DNA from: Herbiconiux ginsengi
GTDB taxonomy: Bacteria > Actinomycetota > Actinomycetes > Actinomycetales > Microbacteriaceae
Assembly: GCF_900107435.1 (NCBI RefSeq)
Contig: NZ_FNPZ01000001.1
Location: 1,460,960 to 1,524,959, forward strand
Direction of reading: 5' to 3'
Length of the DNA stretch: 64,000 bases
A program made the translations under genes and the position numbers. Below the pieces are notes generated by a model, which was not told the origin of the DNA, made no database searches, and saw only the letters and a list, made by a program, of their open reading frames with translations. The stretch's first letter is position 1. Every line of letters starts with the position of its first letter. Shown one piece after another: positions 1 through 7,930 of this stretch.

Positions 1-1
1 C

Positions 2-688
2 GGCGGCGACGGGCGCGGACCGGCCTTTCTCGACCGGATCACCCAGAACGGCCTGTTCGTGGGCATGACGGCTCTCGTCGTCTCGATCCCGCTGTTCCTG
101 CCACTCACCGTGGGAGTGGTGGCCGGCGACTCGATCGCGGGCGAGGCGAACACCGGCACCCTGCGCTACTTACTGGTGTCGCCGGTGGGGCGCATCCGTC
201 TGCTCGTCGTGAAATACGCCGCGGCCGCGGTGTTCTGCCTCACGGCCACCGTGACCGTGTCGCTCGCCGGCATCCTCATCGGCATCGCCCTGTTTCCGGT
301 CGGTCCGGTCACCCTGCTCTCGGGCGACAGCGTGAGCGTCGGCGAGTCGCTGCTGCGCTCGCTGCTGATCGCCGTCTACGTCACGCTGGGGCTCGTCGGC
401 CTCAGCGCCATCGGCCTGTTCATCTCCACCCTCACCGATGCGCCGGTGGGCGCGATGGCGGCCACGGTGGTCATCTCGATCGTGTCGCAGGTTCTCGGCC
501 AGCTCTCGCAGACCGAGTGGCTGCATCCGTGGCTCTTCAGCTACTACTGGCTCGACTTCGCCGACCTGCTGCGGCAGCCGATCGAATGGTCGTCGTTCGG
601 CGGCAACGCCCTGCTGCAGCTGGGCTACGTGGCGGTGTTCGGCGCGCTCGCCTACGGGCGCTTCGCGTCGAAAGACGTGCTCTCCTAA
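2..688 (+). CDS. ABC-2 type transporter permease, 5'-truncated by the window edge
   Basis: The reading frame is open from base 2, so the true start lies outside the window; 228 C-terminal residues are visible. The segment GDSIAGEANTGTLRYLLVSP is typical of the cytoplasmic coupling region of ABC-2 permeases, which form the membrane channel of ATP-driven exporters. About five hydrophobic segments follow, and the protein ends in a short basic tail. The ATPase partner is expected just upstream, outside the window. The transported substrate cannot be told. An ATG at 59 exists but is an internal methionine, because homology-like sequence continues upstream of it. Confidence 0.85.
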   Translation, partial: GGDGRGPAFLDRITQNGLFVGMTALVVSIPLFLPLTVGVVAGDSIAGEANTGTLRYLLVSPVGRIRLLVVKYAAAAVFCLTATVTVSLAGILIGIALFPVGPVTLLSGDSVSVGESLLRSLLIAVYVTLGLVGLSAIGLFISTLTDAPVGAMAATVVISIVSQVLGQLSQTEWLHPWLFSYYWLDFADLLRQPIEWSSFGGNALLQLGYVAVFGALAYGRFASKDVLS

Positions 689-727
689 GAAGACGCACGT
701 CGACAGCCTGGCCCGGCCGGGCGCTCC

Positions 728-940
728 TTACGCGTCGTCGAGCCGGAAACCGACCTTGAGGGTCACCTGGAAATGCGCGATCTCGCCGTTCTCCAGCTCT
801 CCCCGCGTCGACACGACCTCGAACCAGTCGACGTTGCGCAGGGTCTTCGTGGCGCGGGCGAGTCCGTTGCGGATCGCGGCATCCGTGCCCTCGGGCGAGG
901 TGCCGACGATCTCGGTGACGCGGTAGGTGTGGCTGCTCAT
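728..940 (-). CDS. Dodecin family flavin-binding protein
   Basis: A 70-residue protein of the usual dodecin length. It begins MSSHTYRVTEIVGTSPEG and contains TRGELENGEIAHFQVTLKVGF, whose central part resembles the dodecin strand that stacks flavin dimers. Dodecins form small hollow dodecamers that store or buffer riboflavin/FMN in the cytoplasm. The ATG at 940 is preceded on the minus strand by GGAGG seven bases away. A TAGGCT -10-like hexamer (complement of 977-982) would give a leader of about 30 nt. The gene stands alone, convergent with the permease fragment. Confidence 0.9.
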   Translation of the reverse strand: MSSHTYRVTEIVGTSPEGTDAAIRNGLARATKTLRNVDWFEVVSTRGELENGEIAHFQVTLKVGFRLDDA

Positions 941-1221
941 GGTCGACCTCCAGTGGTGCGATGGGCTGAGATTCCGAGCCTATGCGGATGCACTCCCCAC
1001 GAACAGGGGCCGTGCGGCTCCATGAAAGCCAAAGATTTGCGCAGCTTCGGATCAAGATCATGCCAAGGCCACCTCAACATCCGTGGTGATTCTGCTGAGC
1101 GAAAGGCTCGATCCGACGCATCCTGTGCGACAAAAGGCCTGATCAGTTGTAGTGATTCGAGGTCGGTGACCCCCGCCCGGGGGAGGGGCCGATCCGAAGC
1201 TGGGAGCGACGGAAACACCCC
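941..1221. other. Intergenic region between dodecin and the GT2 leader promoter
   Basis: No coding sequence is supported here. It should contain the dodecin promoter near its left end (TAGGCT on the minus strand at 977-982). The rest shows no repeat, RNA gene or conserved motif that I can recognise. It ends at the putative promoter of the glycosyltransferase operon. Confidence 0.5.
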
Positions 1222-1258
1222 TGAAACAGAGCGGGATTCGAGAGTAGTGTCGCTCTCG
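1222..1258 (+). promoter_or_regulatory. Putative promoter and overlapping palindrome for the GT2 operon
   Basis: TGAAAC at 1222-1227 and TAGTGT at 1245-1250 are 17 bp apart and would start transcription near 1257. The -10 hexamer is flanked by inverted arms CGAGAG (1239-1244) and CTCTCG (1253-1258), an arrangement expected for a repressor site. The assignment is by eye. It matters because it places all four downstream hairpins inside the transcript. Confidence 0.45.
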
Positions 1259-1423
1259 GATCGGTGGTCACCCGCCACCGGTCCCAAGAACCCGGACGGC
1301 AGTGGTCACCCCCCACCCGCCGTCCGCGGCATCACCACAGCGTCCCCAACGCTCGATGCCGCGGTGGTGTGTGCAGCTCACCCCCAGCGTCCCCAACGCT
1401 CGGCTGCGCACACCACCCCTTTT
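1258..1423 (+). promoter_or_regulatory. Structured leader with four tandem hairpins
   Basis: Hairpin A: arms 1258-1267/1275-1284, 10 pairs with one G-U, loop TCACCCG. Hairpin B: arms 1294-1300/1319-1325 plus inner GTGG/CCAC, loop TCACCCC. Hairpin C: arms 1326-1333/1355-1362, topped by AGCGT-CCCCA-ACGCT. Hairpin D: 15-pair arms 1363-1377/1403-1417 with one G-U, topped by the same AGCGT-CCCCA-ACGCT. D is followed by TTTT at 1420-1423, so it resembles an intrinsic terminator. CACCAC inside hairpin C (1333-1338) can pair with GTGGTG (1364-1369), which would compete with D. I do not recognise a known riboswitch class. An attenuator for the downstream polysaccharide genes is an inference. Confidence 0.6.
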
Positions 1424-1457
1424 CTCACCCGAACATCGTCTTCGACCCGAGGAACAC

Positions 1458-3866
1458 ATGTCTACGAAGTCCCTGGCTTCGCCTGCCCGAAAACGACAAC
1501 TGGGCGCCGAGCGCAACACCGAGCCACTGTCCACCGTCCACGCGATTCCGAGCGATGCGAAGATCACCTGGGGCCGGCTGGCCATCGTGATCACGGTGGC
1601 CGCCTGGGTCACCTACGTCGTCTACACCGTCGTCCGGCAGTTCCTGAACAACGGAACCGAGAGCTTCCGCTTCACCACCGAGGCCATCTCCTACCTCGTG
1701 GTCGTCACGTTCCTCACCTTCTCGGCCCTCATGTACCTCGTGGCTCGCCAAGGCGCGCTGCAGCGCTTTCGCGACCACGTTCGGGTGCCGCGGGCCGAGC
1801 TCGACAAGCACTTCTCCGCGGCGCACCAGGACATGACGGTGCTCGTGCCCTCCTACAGCGAAGAGCCCTCCGTCGTGCGCAAGACCCTCTGGTCGGCCGC
1901 GCTGCAGGAGTACCCCTCGCTCCGGGTCGTGCTGCTGCTCGACGACCCGCCCTTCCCCTCCGACCCCGCCGTCGCGGCCCGGCTCGAGATCTCGCGGCAC
2001 ATCGCCGACGACATCGCCGCCGCCCTGCGAGCACCCCGCGATCGCGCCGTCGACGCCCTGCTCAGCTTCGAAGGCGAGTGGTTGCTGCACGGTGGGGTGC
2101 AGGCATCCGACGTCCGCCGTCTCGCCCACGCCTACACCGAGGCGGCGAGCTGGCTGCTGGCCTTCGCCGACGACGAGGAGCGCACCGACCACGTCGACAC
2201 CTTCTTCGTGGAGCAGGTGCTCGGCGCCCTCGCCTACGACCTCAGCGTCACGGCCGATGCCCTCGACGTGGCGCTGCTGGCCGGCGAGTCGCCGACGGCC
2301 GAGCGGATGCTCGAACTGCACCGCCGGCTGATCTGGATCTTCTCCGCCGAACTCGAGACCTTCGAGCGCAAGAAGTTCGCGTCGCTGTCGCACGAGGCCA
2401 ACAAGGCCATGAACCTCAACTCCTACATCGGCTTGATGGGCGGACGCTTCCGTCGCGAGCAGAGCCCCGACGGCATCATCCTGCGCCCCGTCGAGGCTTA
2501 CGAGGCAGCCGACTACGAAGTGCCGGATGCCGGCTACCTCCTCACCCTCGACGCCGACTCCTTGCTGCTGCGCGAGTACTGCCTGCGGCTCGTCTACTTC
2601 CTCGAGCAGCCGAACAACGAGCGGGTCGCCGTGACGCAGACCCCGTACTCCTCGTTCCGCGGCGCCCCGACCCGCATCGAGCGCCTGGCCGGCGCCACCA
2701 CCGACCTGCAGCACATCCAGCACCAGGGCATGACGCACTACGGGGCGACGTTCTGGGTGGGCGCGAACGCGGTCATCCGCAAGCCTGCGCTCGAAGACAT
2801 CGTCGAGACCGAGATGGTGGGCGGATTCGAGGTGCGGCGCTACGTGCAAGACCGCACGGTCATCGAAGACACCGAGTCGAGCGTCGACCTGGGCCTGCAC
2901 GGCTGGACCCTCGTCAACTACCCCGAGCGCCTCAGCTACAGCGCCACCCCGCCCGACTTCGGCTCGCTGATCGTGCAGCGCCGGCGCTGGGCCAACGGCG
3001 GCCTGCTCATCCTGCCGAAGTTCTGGCGGCAGATCCGCGCCCGCAAGCGCGCGGGGCATCCGGTGGGCATCGGCGAGATCCTGCTGCGCGTGAACTACAT
3101 GGCCTCGATCACCTGGGCCAGCTTCGGCCTGGTGTTCCTGCTCGCCTACCCCTACGACAGCCGGCTGCTCAGCCCGGTCGTGCTGATCGCGGCGCTGCCG
3201 TACTTCATCGCGATGGGCAGCGACCTGCGCTACAGCGGCTACAAGTTCACCGACATCTTCCGGATCTACGGGTTCAACCTCATCCTTCTTCCGGTGAACC
3301 TGGCGGGCGTGTTCAAGTCGCTCGAGCAGGCCGTGTCCAGCAAGAAGATCCCGTTCGCCCGCACCCCGAAGGTGCGCAACCGCACCGCGGCACCGCTGCT
3401 CTACGTGGTGGCGCCCTACGCCATCGTCGTGTTCTCGGCCTTCACCTTCTGGCGCGACTTCGGCGCCCAGAACTGGGGCAACGCGGCCTTCGCGGCGCTC
3501 AACGCCTCACTCGCCAGCTGGGCCATCCTCGCCAACATCGGCATCGGGCCGTCGCTGGTGGATGTCTGGCTCGGCCTCACCAAGTGGCTCTACGTCGAGC
3601 GCAAGCCGGCGGTGGCAGCCACCTCGGTCGCGCCCGTCGCCGCGGGACTCGTCGCCACGCAGACCGCCGACCCGGCGGAGCTCGCCGTCGAGGACGAGTC
3701 CGTCGACTGGCGCTCGGTGCTCTACCACGGCAACCCGGCCGATCCGGAGACCACGGATGCGAGCGCCACCCGGCGTCGCGCCTCCGGAACCCGCGGCAGG
3801 GTGCGCCGCAGCGCGCGCAGCACCCGTCGTCGCGAGAGCGTCGGCGCCGAGCGGAGTGCAGCATGA
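1458..3866 (+). CDS. Processive family 2 glycosyltransferase (cellulose/chitin/hyaluronan synthase-like)
   Basis: An 802-residue inner-membrane synthase that should polymerise a beta-linked polysaccharide from a nucleotide sugar and export it. Two N-terminal membrane segments (about 40-62 and 76-98) precede the catalytic domain. Key motifs are D162-D163, DAD at 365-367, EDTE with D471, and QRRRW at 507-511, matching the D,D,D,QxxRW pattern of processive GT2 enzymes. Several hydrophobic segments follow, then a basic Arg/Ser-rich tail. I chose ATG 1458, with GAGGA five bases upstream, over the earlier in-frame GTG because upstream sequence is the hairpin leader. Its stop overlaps the start of the GH18-like gene (ATGA), so the two are translationally coupled. 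The product polymer is not identifiable from sequence; chitin or a related amino-sugar polymer is suggested by the neighbour. Confidence 0.85.
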   Translation: MSTKSLASPARKRQLGAERNTEPLSTVHAIPSDAKITWGRLAIVITVAAWVTYVVYTVVRQFLNNGTESFRFTTEAISYLVVVTFLTFSALMYLVARQGALQRFRDHVRVPRAELDKHFSAAHQDMTVLVPSYSEEPSVVRKTLWSAALQEYPSLRVVLLLDDPPFPSDPAVAARLEISRHIADDIAAALRAPRDRAVDALLSFEGEWLLHGGVQASDVRRLAHAYTEAASWLLAFADDEERTDHVDTFFVEQVLGALAYDLSVTADALDVALLAGESPTAERMLELHRRLIWIFSAELETFERKKFASLSHEANKAMNLNSYIGLMGGRFRREQSPDGIILRPVEAYEAADYEVPDAGYLLTLDADSLLLREYCLRLVYFLEQPNNERVAVTQTPYSSFRGAPTRIERLAGATTDLQHIQHQGMTHYGATFWVGANAVIRKPALEDIVETEMVGGFEVRRYVQDRTVIEDTESSVDLGLHGWTLVNYPERLSYSATPPDFGSLIVQRRRWANGGLLILPKFWRQIRARKRAGHPVGIGEILLRVNYMASITWASFGLVFLLAYPYDSRLLSPVVLIAALPYFIAMGSDLRYSGYKFTDIFRIYGFNLILLPVNLAGVFKSLEQAVSSKKIPFARTPKVRNRTAAPLLYVVAPYAIVVFSAFTFWRDFGAQNWGNAAFAALNASLASWAILANIGIGPSLVDVWLGLTKWLYVERKPAVAATSVAPVAAGLVATQTADPAELAVEDESVDWRSVLYHGNPADPETTDASATRRRASGTRGRVRRSARSTRRRESVGAERSAA

Positions 3867-5455
3867 GCGGCATCGCCCCGGCCACTCCGAAGGCCGCCGC
3901 GGCATCCGGCCCGCACGACGGCAAGCGCCTCTCGCCGCTGCGCGTCATCATCGCCGCCGGCGCCATCGCGGCCCTCTCGCTCGGCGCCTTCGTGGCCGTG
4001 CAGAGCTTCGACTCGGCCCAGGCCGACGGCGTGAGCCCCTGGTTCGCCGGCTACGTCGACGTCACCGCCACGCCCACCTACGCGTTCGAGACACCGGCCT
4101 CGCCCGAGGACGCGGACGTGGTGCTCTCGTTCGTCGTGGCCTCCACCGACGACCCCTGCGTTCCAACCTGGGGCACCGCCTACACGCTCGACGGAGCGTC
4201 GAAAGACCTCGACCTCGACCGTCGTCTCGCCCGACTCCGCCAGGCCGGCGGCGACGCGGTGGTCTCGTTCGGCGGGCAGTTGAACGACGAGCTGGCCACC
4301 GGATGCTCCGACCCCGCTGCGCTCCAAGCCGCCTACGCCTCCGTCGTCGACCGCTACCAGCTCTCCACCATCGACCTCGACATCGAGGGCTCTGCGCTCG
4401 CCGACTCGGCGGCCGGGGAGCGCCGGGCCACCGCGATCGCGGCGCTGCAACAGGCCAAGCGCGACGCCGGTGAGGAACTCGCCGTCTGGCTCACTCTGCC
4501 GGTCGCCCCTTCGGGACTGACCGAAGACGCCACCGACACCGTGGCGCAGATGCTCAAGGCGGGGGTCGATCTCGCCGGCGTCAACGTGATGACCATGAAC
4601 TACGGCACCAGCCGCGGCACGGATTCGATGGCCGATGCCTCGATCGACGCCCTGGAAGCCACACACCGCCAACTCGACGCGCTGTACTCGAAGGCCGACA
4701 TCCAGCTCTCCGATGCGACGCTCTGGTCGAAGATCGGGGCCACCCCGATGGCCGGGCAGAACGACGTGAAGGGCGACGTGTTCGGCCTCGCCGACGCGCA
4801 GGCGCTGAACGCCTTCGCGCAGAAGCAGGGCCTCGGCCGCATGTCGCTCTGGTCACTGAACCGCGACACCACCTGCGGGCCGAACTACGTCGACCTCAAG
4901 CGGGTCTCGGATGCCTGCAGCGGCATCGCCCAGGGCGACCAGACCTTCGCCGGACTGCTCTCGGCGGGCTTGCCCGGGCATCCGGATCTCTCGGCCTCGT
5001 CGGTGACGACGCCCGATGCCGACCAGCCGGTGGTCGACAACCCGGCCACCAGCCCGTACCCGATCTGGGCGGAGGAGTCGTCGTACCTCAAGGGCACGAA
5101 GATCGTCTGGCACGGCAACGTCTACCAGGCCAAGTGGTGGACCCGCGGCGACATCCCCGACGACCCGGTGCTCAACGACTGGGAGACGCCGTGGACCCTC
5201 GTGGGGCCCGTGCTGCCGGGCGAGACGCCTTACAAGGCGCTCACCCTGCCCGAGGGCACCTATCCCGACTGGGCCGGTGCCGCAGCCTACGAGAAGGGCG
5301 CTCGGGTGCTGTTCGACGGCGTGCCTTATGAGTCGAAGTGGTGGAACCAGGGTGCGAGCCCCGAGGCCTCCAGCGCCGACCCCGACAGCTCGCCCTGGGT
5401 GCCGCTCACCGAAGACGAGATCTCCGCCGCTCTGGCCACCCCGGCTGCTTCCTGA
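3863..5455 (+). CDS. Membrane-anchored GH18-like protein with two CBM5/12 chitin-binding modules
   Basis: A 530-residue protein with a short cytoplasmic N-terminus and one hydrophobic segment (about residues 28-48), so the bulk is extracellular. The GH18-like barrel carries the strand-4 motif as STIDLDIE: D171, D173 and catalytic E175 are present but the first Asp of DxxDxDxE is Ser168. Two repeats, starting around W402 and W470, each contain a KWW core (QAKWWTRG and ESKWWNQG) typical of chitin-binding type 3 modules. It probably trims, binds or releases the polymer made by the overlapping GT2 upstream. The acid residue is intact, so hydrolysis is possible, but a binding-only role is not excluded. 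No terminator is obvious before the convergent gene 5 bp away. Confidence 0.85.
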   Translation: MSGIAPATPKAAAASGPHDGKRLSPLRVIIAAGAIAALSLGAFVAVQSFDSAQADGVSPWFAGYVDVTATPTYAFETPASPEDADVVLSFVVASTDDPCVPTWGTAYTLDGASKDLDLDRRLARLRQAGGDAVVSFGGQLNDELATGCSDPAALQAAYASVVDRYQLSTIDLDIEGSALADSAAGERRATAIAALQQAKRDAGEELAVWLTLPVAPSGLTEDATDTVAQMLKAGVDLAGVNVMTMNYGTSRGTDSMADASIDALEATHRQLDALYSKADIQLSDATLWSKIGATPMAGQNDVKGDVFGLADAQALNAFAQKQGLGRMSLWSLNRDTTCGPNYVDLKRVSDACSGIAQGDQTFAGLLSAGLPGHPDLSASSVTTPDADQPVVDNPATSPYPIWAEESSYLKGTKIVWHGNVYQAKWWTRGDIPDDPVLNDWETPWTLVGPVLPGETPYKALTLPEGTYPDWAGAAAYEKGARVLFDGVPYESKWWNQGASPEASSADPDSSPWVPLTEDEISAALATPAAS

Positions 5456-5459
5456 CCCG

Positions 5460-6158
5460 TCAGACCTCGATGGCGCCACCGCGCTCGGCGAGGTGGCGGC
5501 GGAGCGTGAGCGTCGGGTCGGCCGCCTGGCCGGCGCGGTAGGCGGCGAAGTCGAGCTGGGTGCGCAGCGACGTGCCGGCGTGCATCCGCTCGGCCTGGGC
5601 CGACTCGGTGGCCTGGATGGCGAGCGCGGCCTCCACCACCTCGTCGAGCCGGTCGGGCGTGAGCACGAGGATGCCGTCGTCGTCGCCGAACAGGTAGTCG
5701 CCCGGCGCGACCGCGACGCCGCCGAGCACGGCGACCGCCATGGGTGCGCCCGCCGGCGGCACCCGGCGCGGGCCGAAGGGGAAAGCGCCGAGACTGTGCA
5801 GTGGGAGACCGATCTGCCGCAGCTGCGCGGTGTCGCGGTGGCGGCCCCACACCACCATGCCCGACATGCCCGCGGTCAGTGCCTCGAGCACCATGAGGTC
5901 GCCGACGCAGGCTTCGTCGTCGCGACCGGCGTTGTCGACCACGACGACCGCACCGGTGGGAGCGTCGTCGATGGTCTGCAGAATGACGTCGACGCTGCCG
6001 AGGTGCGTGATCGGCGCCGCCGGGCCGGAGAAGGATGCGCCGGGGAGCAGGGGCACAAGGGTCGGCGGCGCTGGGCGGGCGAGCACGCCGATGCGCAGCG
6101 ACGCGTCGGCGATCGCGGCGGTGGACAGGGTGCGGTGGGCGGGATCGGCGTGGGGCAT
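5460..6158 (-). CDS. RraA family protein (aldolase/demethylase-like fold)
   Basis: A 232-residue protein with the RraA-family core GDLMVLEALTAGMSG followed by VVWGRHRDT, where family members carry the metal/keto-acid binding GD and RD residues. Family members include regulators of RNase E and oxaloacetate decarboxylase/HMG aldolase-like enzymes; in actinobacteria the enzymatic role is more likely. ATG 6158 is preceded by TTGGAT six bases upstream, a weak leaderless-type box. The 80-bp gap after the CHY gene suggests a separate unit from the biotin operon. Substrate unknown. Confidence 0.75.
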   Translation of the reverse strand: MPHADPAHRTLSTAAIADASLRIGVLARPAPPTLVPLLPGASFSGPAAPITHLGSVDVILQTIDDAPTGAVVVVDNAGRDDEACVGDLMVLEALTAGMSGMVVWGRHRDTAQLRQIGLPLHSLGAFPFGPRRVPPAGAPMAVAVLGGVAVAPGDYLFGDDDGILVLTPDRLDEVVEAALAIQATESAQAERMHAGTSLRTQLDFAAYRAGQAADPTLTLRRHLAERGGAIEV

Positions 6159-6237
6159 GCGGCCATCCAAGCGTCCGTCGGTGCGATGCGGCAAGATGCC
6201 GCCACCGGGCCGGCGGACTGGTCGGGCGGCGTCACGC

Positions 6238-6606
6238 CTAGGCGCGCGGCTCGCCCTCGAAGCCCGGTCCCGTTTCGAAATACAGGTGGCTGTGCAGGCG
6301 GCAGCCCTCGTTGAAGGCCGATCCGCAGGAAGGACAGGCGGTGATCTCGAGGTAGTCGGCGATCCGGATCTCGGCCTTGCAGTCGCCGCAGAGGATGGCG
6401 CGCTCGTGCCACTGCGCACGCGGCCATTGCGCGGTGGCATGCCCGGCCGTCTCGGCGTGGCAGAGGTGGCACGGGTAGTAGCGGTCGCAGCAGAAGAACT
6501 TGATGGCCACGATGTCGAGCTCGGTGCCGTAGTGGATGCAGCGGGTGTGGTCGTCGATCGTCGGCCCGTAGACAGGAGGGCCGGCCGGTGCCACGGGGCC
6601 CGTCAT
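6238..6606 (-). CDS. CHY zinc finger protein
   Basis: A 122-residue protein with the CHY-finger pattern: CIHYGTELD, then FFCCDRYYPCHLCH, later LCGDC and CPSCGSAFNEGC. These Cys/His clusters should bind three zinc ions. Similar short bacterial CHY proteins are known, but their function is not established. Its start overlaps the bioN stop by 4 bp, so it is the last gene of the bioY-bioM-bioN operon and is probably translated with it. Role in biotin uptake is unproven. Confidence 0.85.
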   Translation of the reverse strand: MTGPVAPAGPPVYGPTIDDHTRCIHYGTELDIVAIKFFCCDRYYPCHLCHAETAGHATAQWPRAQWHERAILCGDCKAEIRIADYLEITACPSCGSAFNEGCRLHSHLYFETGPGFEGEPRA

Positions 6607-7199
6607 TCCGCGCCCCGCGCGACCAGGGCGTCGCCGAGTTCGTCGGCGTGCTTCAGCGACATCACGAGCAGCGGCATGACCAGGATGCGCAACCGCGGCT
6701 TGGCTCCGCGGGCGCGCTGGGCGTCGCGGATGCTTGCGGCGTAGCCGGCGATCACGGGAACGACGGTGATCGTCATCGCCATCACCAGCCCCACCCGGGC
6801 GGGGTCGACGCCGATCCGCCGCAGGGGTCCCAGCCCACGTTCCACCGCGTCGAGGAGCGCGCTGGTGCGGGTGGTCAGCGTCACGAGGGTCGCGAGCATC
6901 ACCACGGTCACCACGCGGCCGGTGTTGGTGGCCGCGACCGGCAGGGGGAGGAAGATGACCTGGGTGATCAGGGTGACGGCCACGATCCAGCGCAGCGTCC
7001 AGAGCTGGCGCAGGATCTCGAGCGGACCGAATCCGGCGGCGAAGTAGCCTGCGACGACGAGTGCCGAGGCGCCGGCGATGTACCAGGCGTTGCTCGCGAA
7101 GACGGTGATCGCGATGGCCAGCAGCATCAGCGCGATCAGCTTCGGCCCGGCCGGCAGCCGGTGGAGGGGGCTCGTGCCCGGGCGGTAGAGGGCGATCAT
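6603..7199 (-). CDS. bioN: ECF transporter transmembrane (T) component, BioN-like
   Basis: A 198-residue CbiQ/EcfT-family protein with about five membrane segments. It carries the coupling-helix pattern ARGAKPRLRIL (family motif A-R-G), which docks into the ATPase. In ECF uptake systems it links the substrate-binding BioY to the ATPase. It overlaps bioM by 4 bp upstream and the CHY gene by 4 bp downstream. Assignment to biotin follows from bioY in the same operon. Confidence 0.88.
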   Translation of the reverse strand: MIALYRPGTSPLHRLPAGPKLIALMLLAIAITVFASNAWYIAGASALVVAGYFAAGFGPLEILRQLWTLRWIVAVTLITQVIFLPLPVAATNTGRVVTVVMLATLVTLTTRTSALLDAVERGLGPLRRIGVDPARVGLVMAMTITVVPVIAGYAASIRDAQRARGAKPRLRILVMPLLVMSLKHADELGDALVARGAE

Positions 7200-7930
7200 C
7201 CGAGGTCCCGTCGATAGCGCGCGATGACGGGGGCCGGATCGTCGACCTCGAACAGCCGACCGTCTTCGAAGCGCACGGCCACGTCGCAGCGCGCCGCGAG
7301 CTCGAGGTCGTGGGTCACCAGCACGAGCTGCTGCGGGATCTCGTCGAGCAGCAGCGCACTGATCAGCCGGCTGTTGCGGCCATCGAGCAGGGCGGTCGGC
7401 TCGTCGGCCACGATCAGGGCCGGCTCGGTGATGAGCACGGCGCTCAGGGCGAGCAGCTGCTTCTGGCCTCCCGAGAGGCTGTGGGCGGGGGCATCCGCGC
7501 GCTCGGCCAATCCGTAGCGCTCGAGTGTGGCGGTCACGCGCCGGGCGACCTCCTCGCGGGTGAGCCCGCGCCGGCGCAGCGAGAACGCCACGTCTTCGGC
7601 CACGGTGGGCATGATGATCTGCGCATCGGGATTGCTGAACACCGAACCGACCATCCGCAGCACCTGCTTGCGTTCGGCCACGAGATCGTGGCCGTGCACG
7701 GCCACCCGGCCACGACTCGGCGCGACCAGGCCGCCGAGGAGGCGCGCGAAGGTCGACTTGCCGGAGCCGTTCGATCCGATCACGGCGATGCGACGCTGCG
7801 GCAGCGTGACCGTGACGTCGCGCAGCACGGTCACTCCCGCGAGGTCGACGCCCACGCCCTCGAACGCGAGCTCCCGCGACGGTGGAGTGCCGTCGGGGGA
7901 GGCCGGGATCGAGGGGAGCGGGGTGGTCAT
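7196..7930 (-). CDS. bioM: ECF transporter ATPase, BioM-like
   Basis: A 244-residue ABC ATPase. Walker A is IGSNGSGKST at 51-60, the signature is LSGGQKQLLAL, and Walker B ends in IVADEPT. It powers BioY-BioN biotin import on the cytoplasmic face. ATG 7930 overlaps the bioY stop by 4 bp; the longer in-frame extension would run inside bioY and was rejected. No second ATPase gene is present, as in BioMNY systems, which use one ATPase. Confidence 0.9.
   Translation of the reverse strand: MTTPLPSIPASPDGTPPSRELAFEGVGVDLAGVTVLRDVTVTLPQRRIAVIGSNGSGKSTFARLLGGLVAPSRGRVAVHGHDLVAERKQVLRMVGSVFSNPDAQIIMPTVAEDVAFSLRRRGLTREEVARRVTATLERYGLAERADAPAHSLSGGQKQLLALSAVLITEPALIVADEPTALLDGRNSRLISALLLDEIPQQLVLVTHDLELAARCDVAVRFEDGRLFEVDDPAPVIARYRRDLG

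Noticed and set aside
1258-1423. Assignment of the GT2 leader to the actinobacterial 6C RNA or a c-di-GMP riboswitch
   Set aside because: 6C RNA has two hairpins with six-C loops in a separate transcript, and c-di-GMP aptamers have conserved junction sequences not seen here.
773-3862. Long open frame running into the GH18-like gene from 773
   Set aside because: It covers the dodecin antisense, the hairpin leader and the GT2 gene out of frame; only the part from 3863 has recognisable domains.
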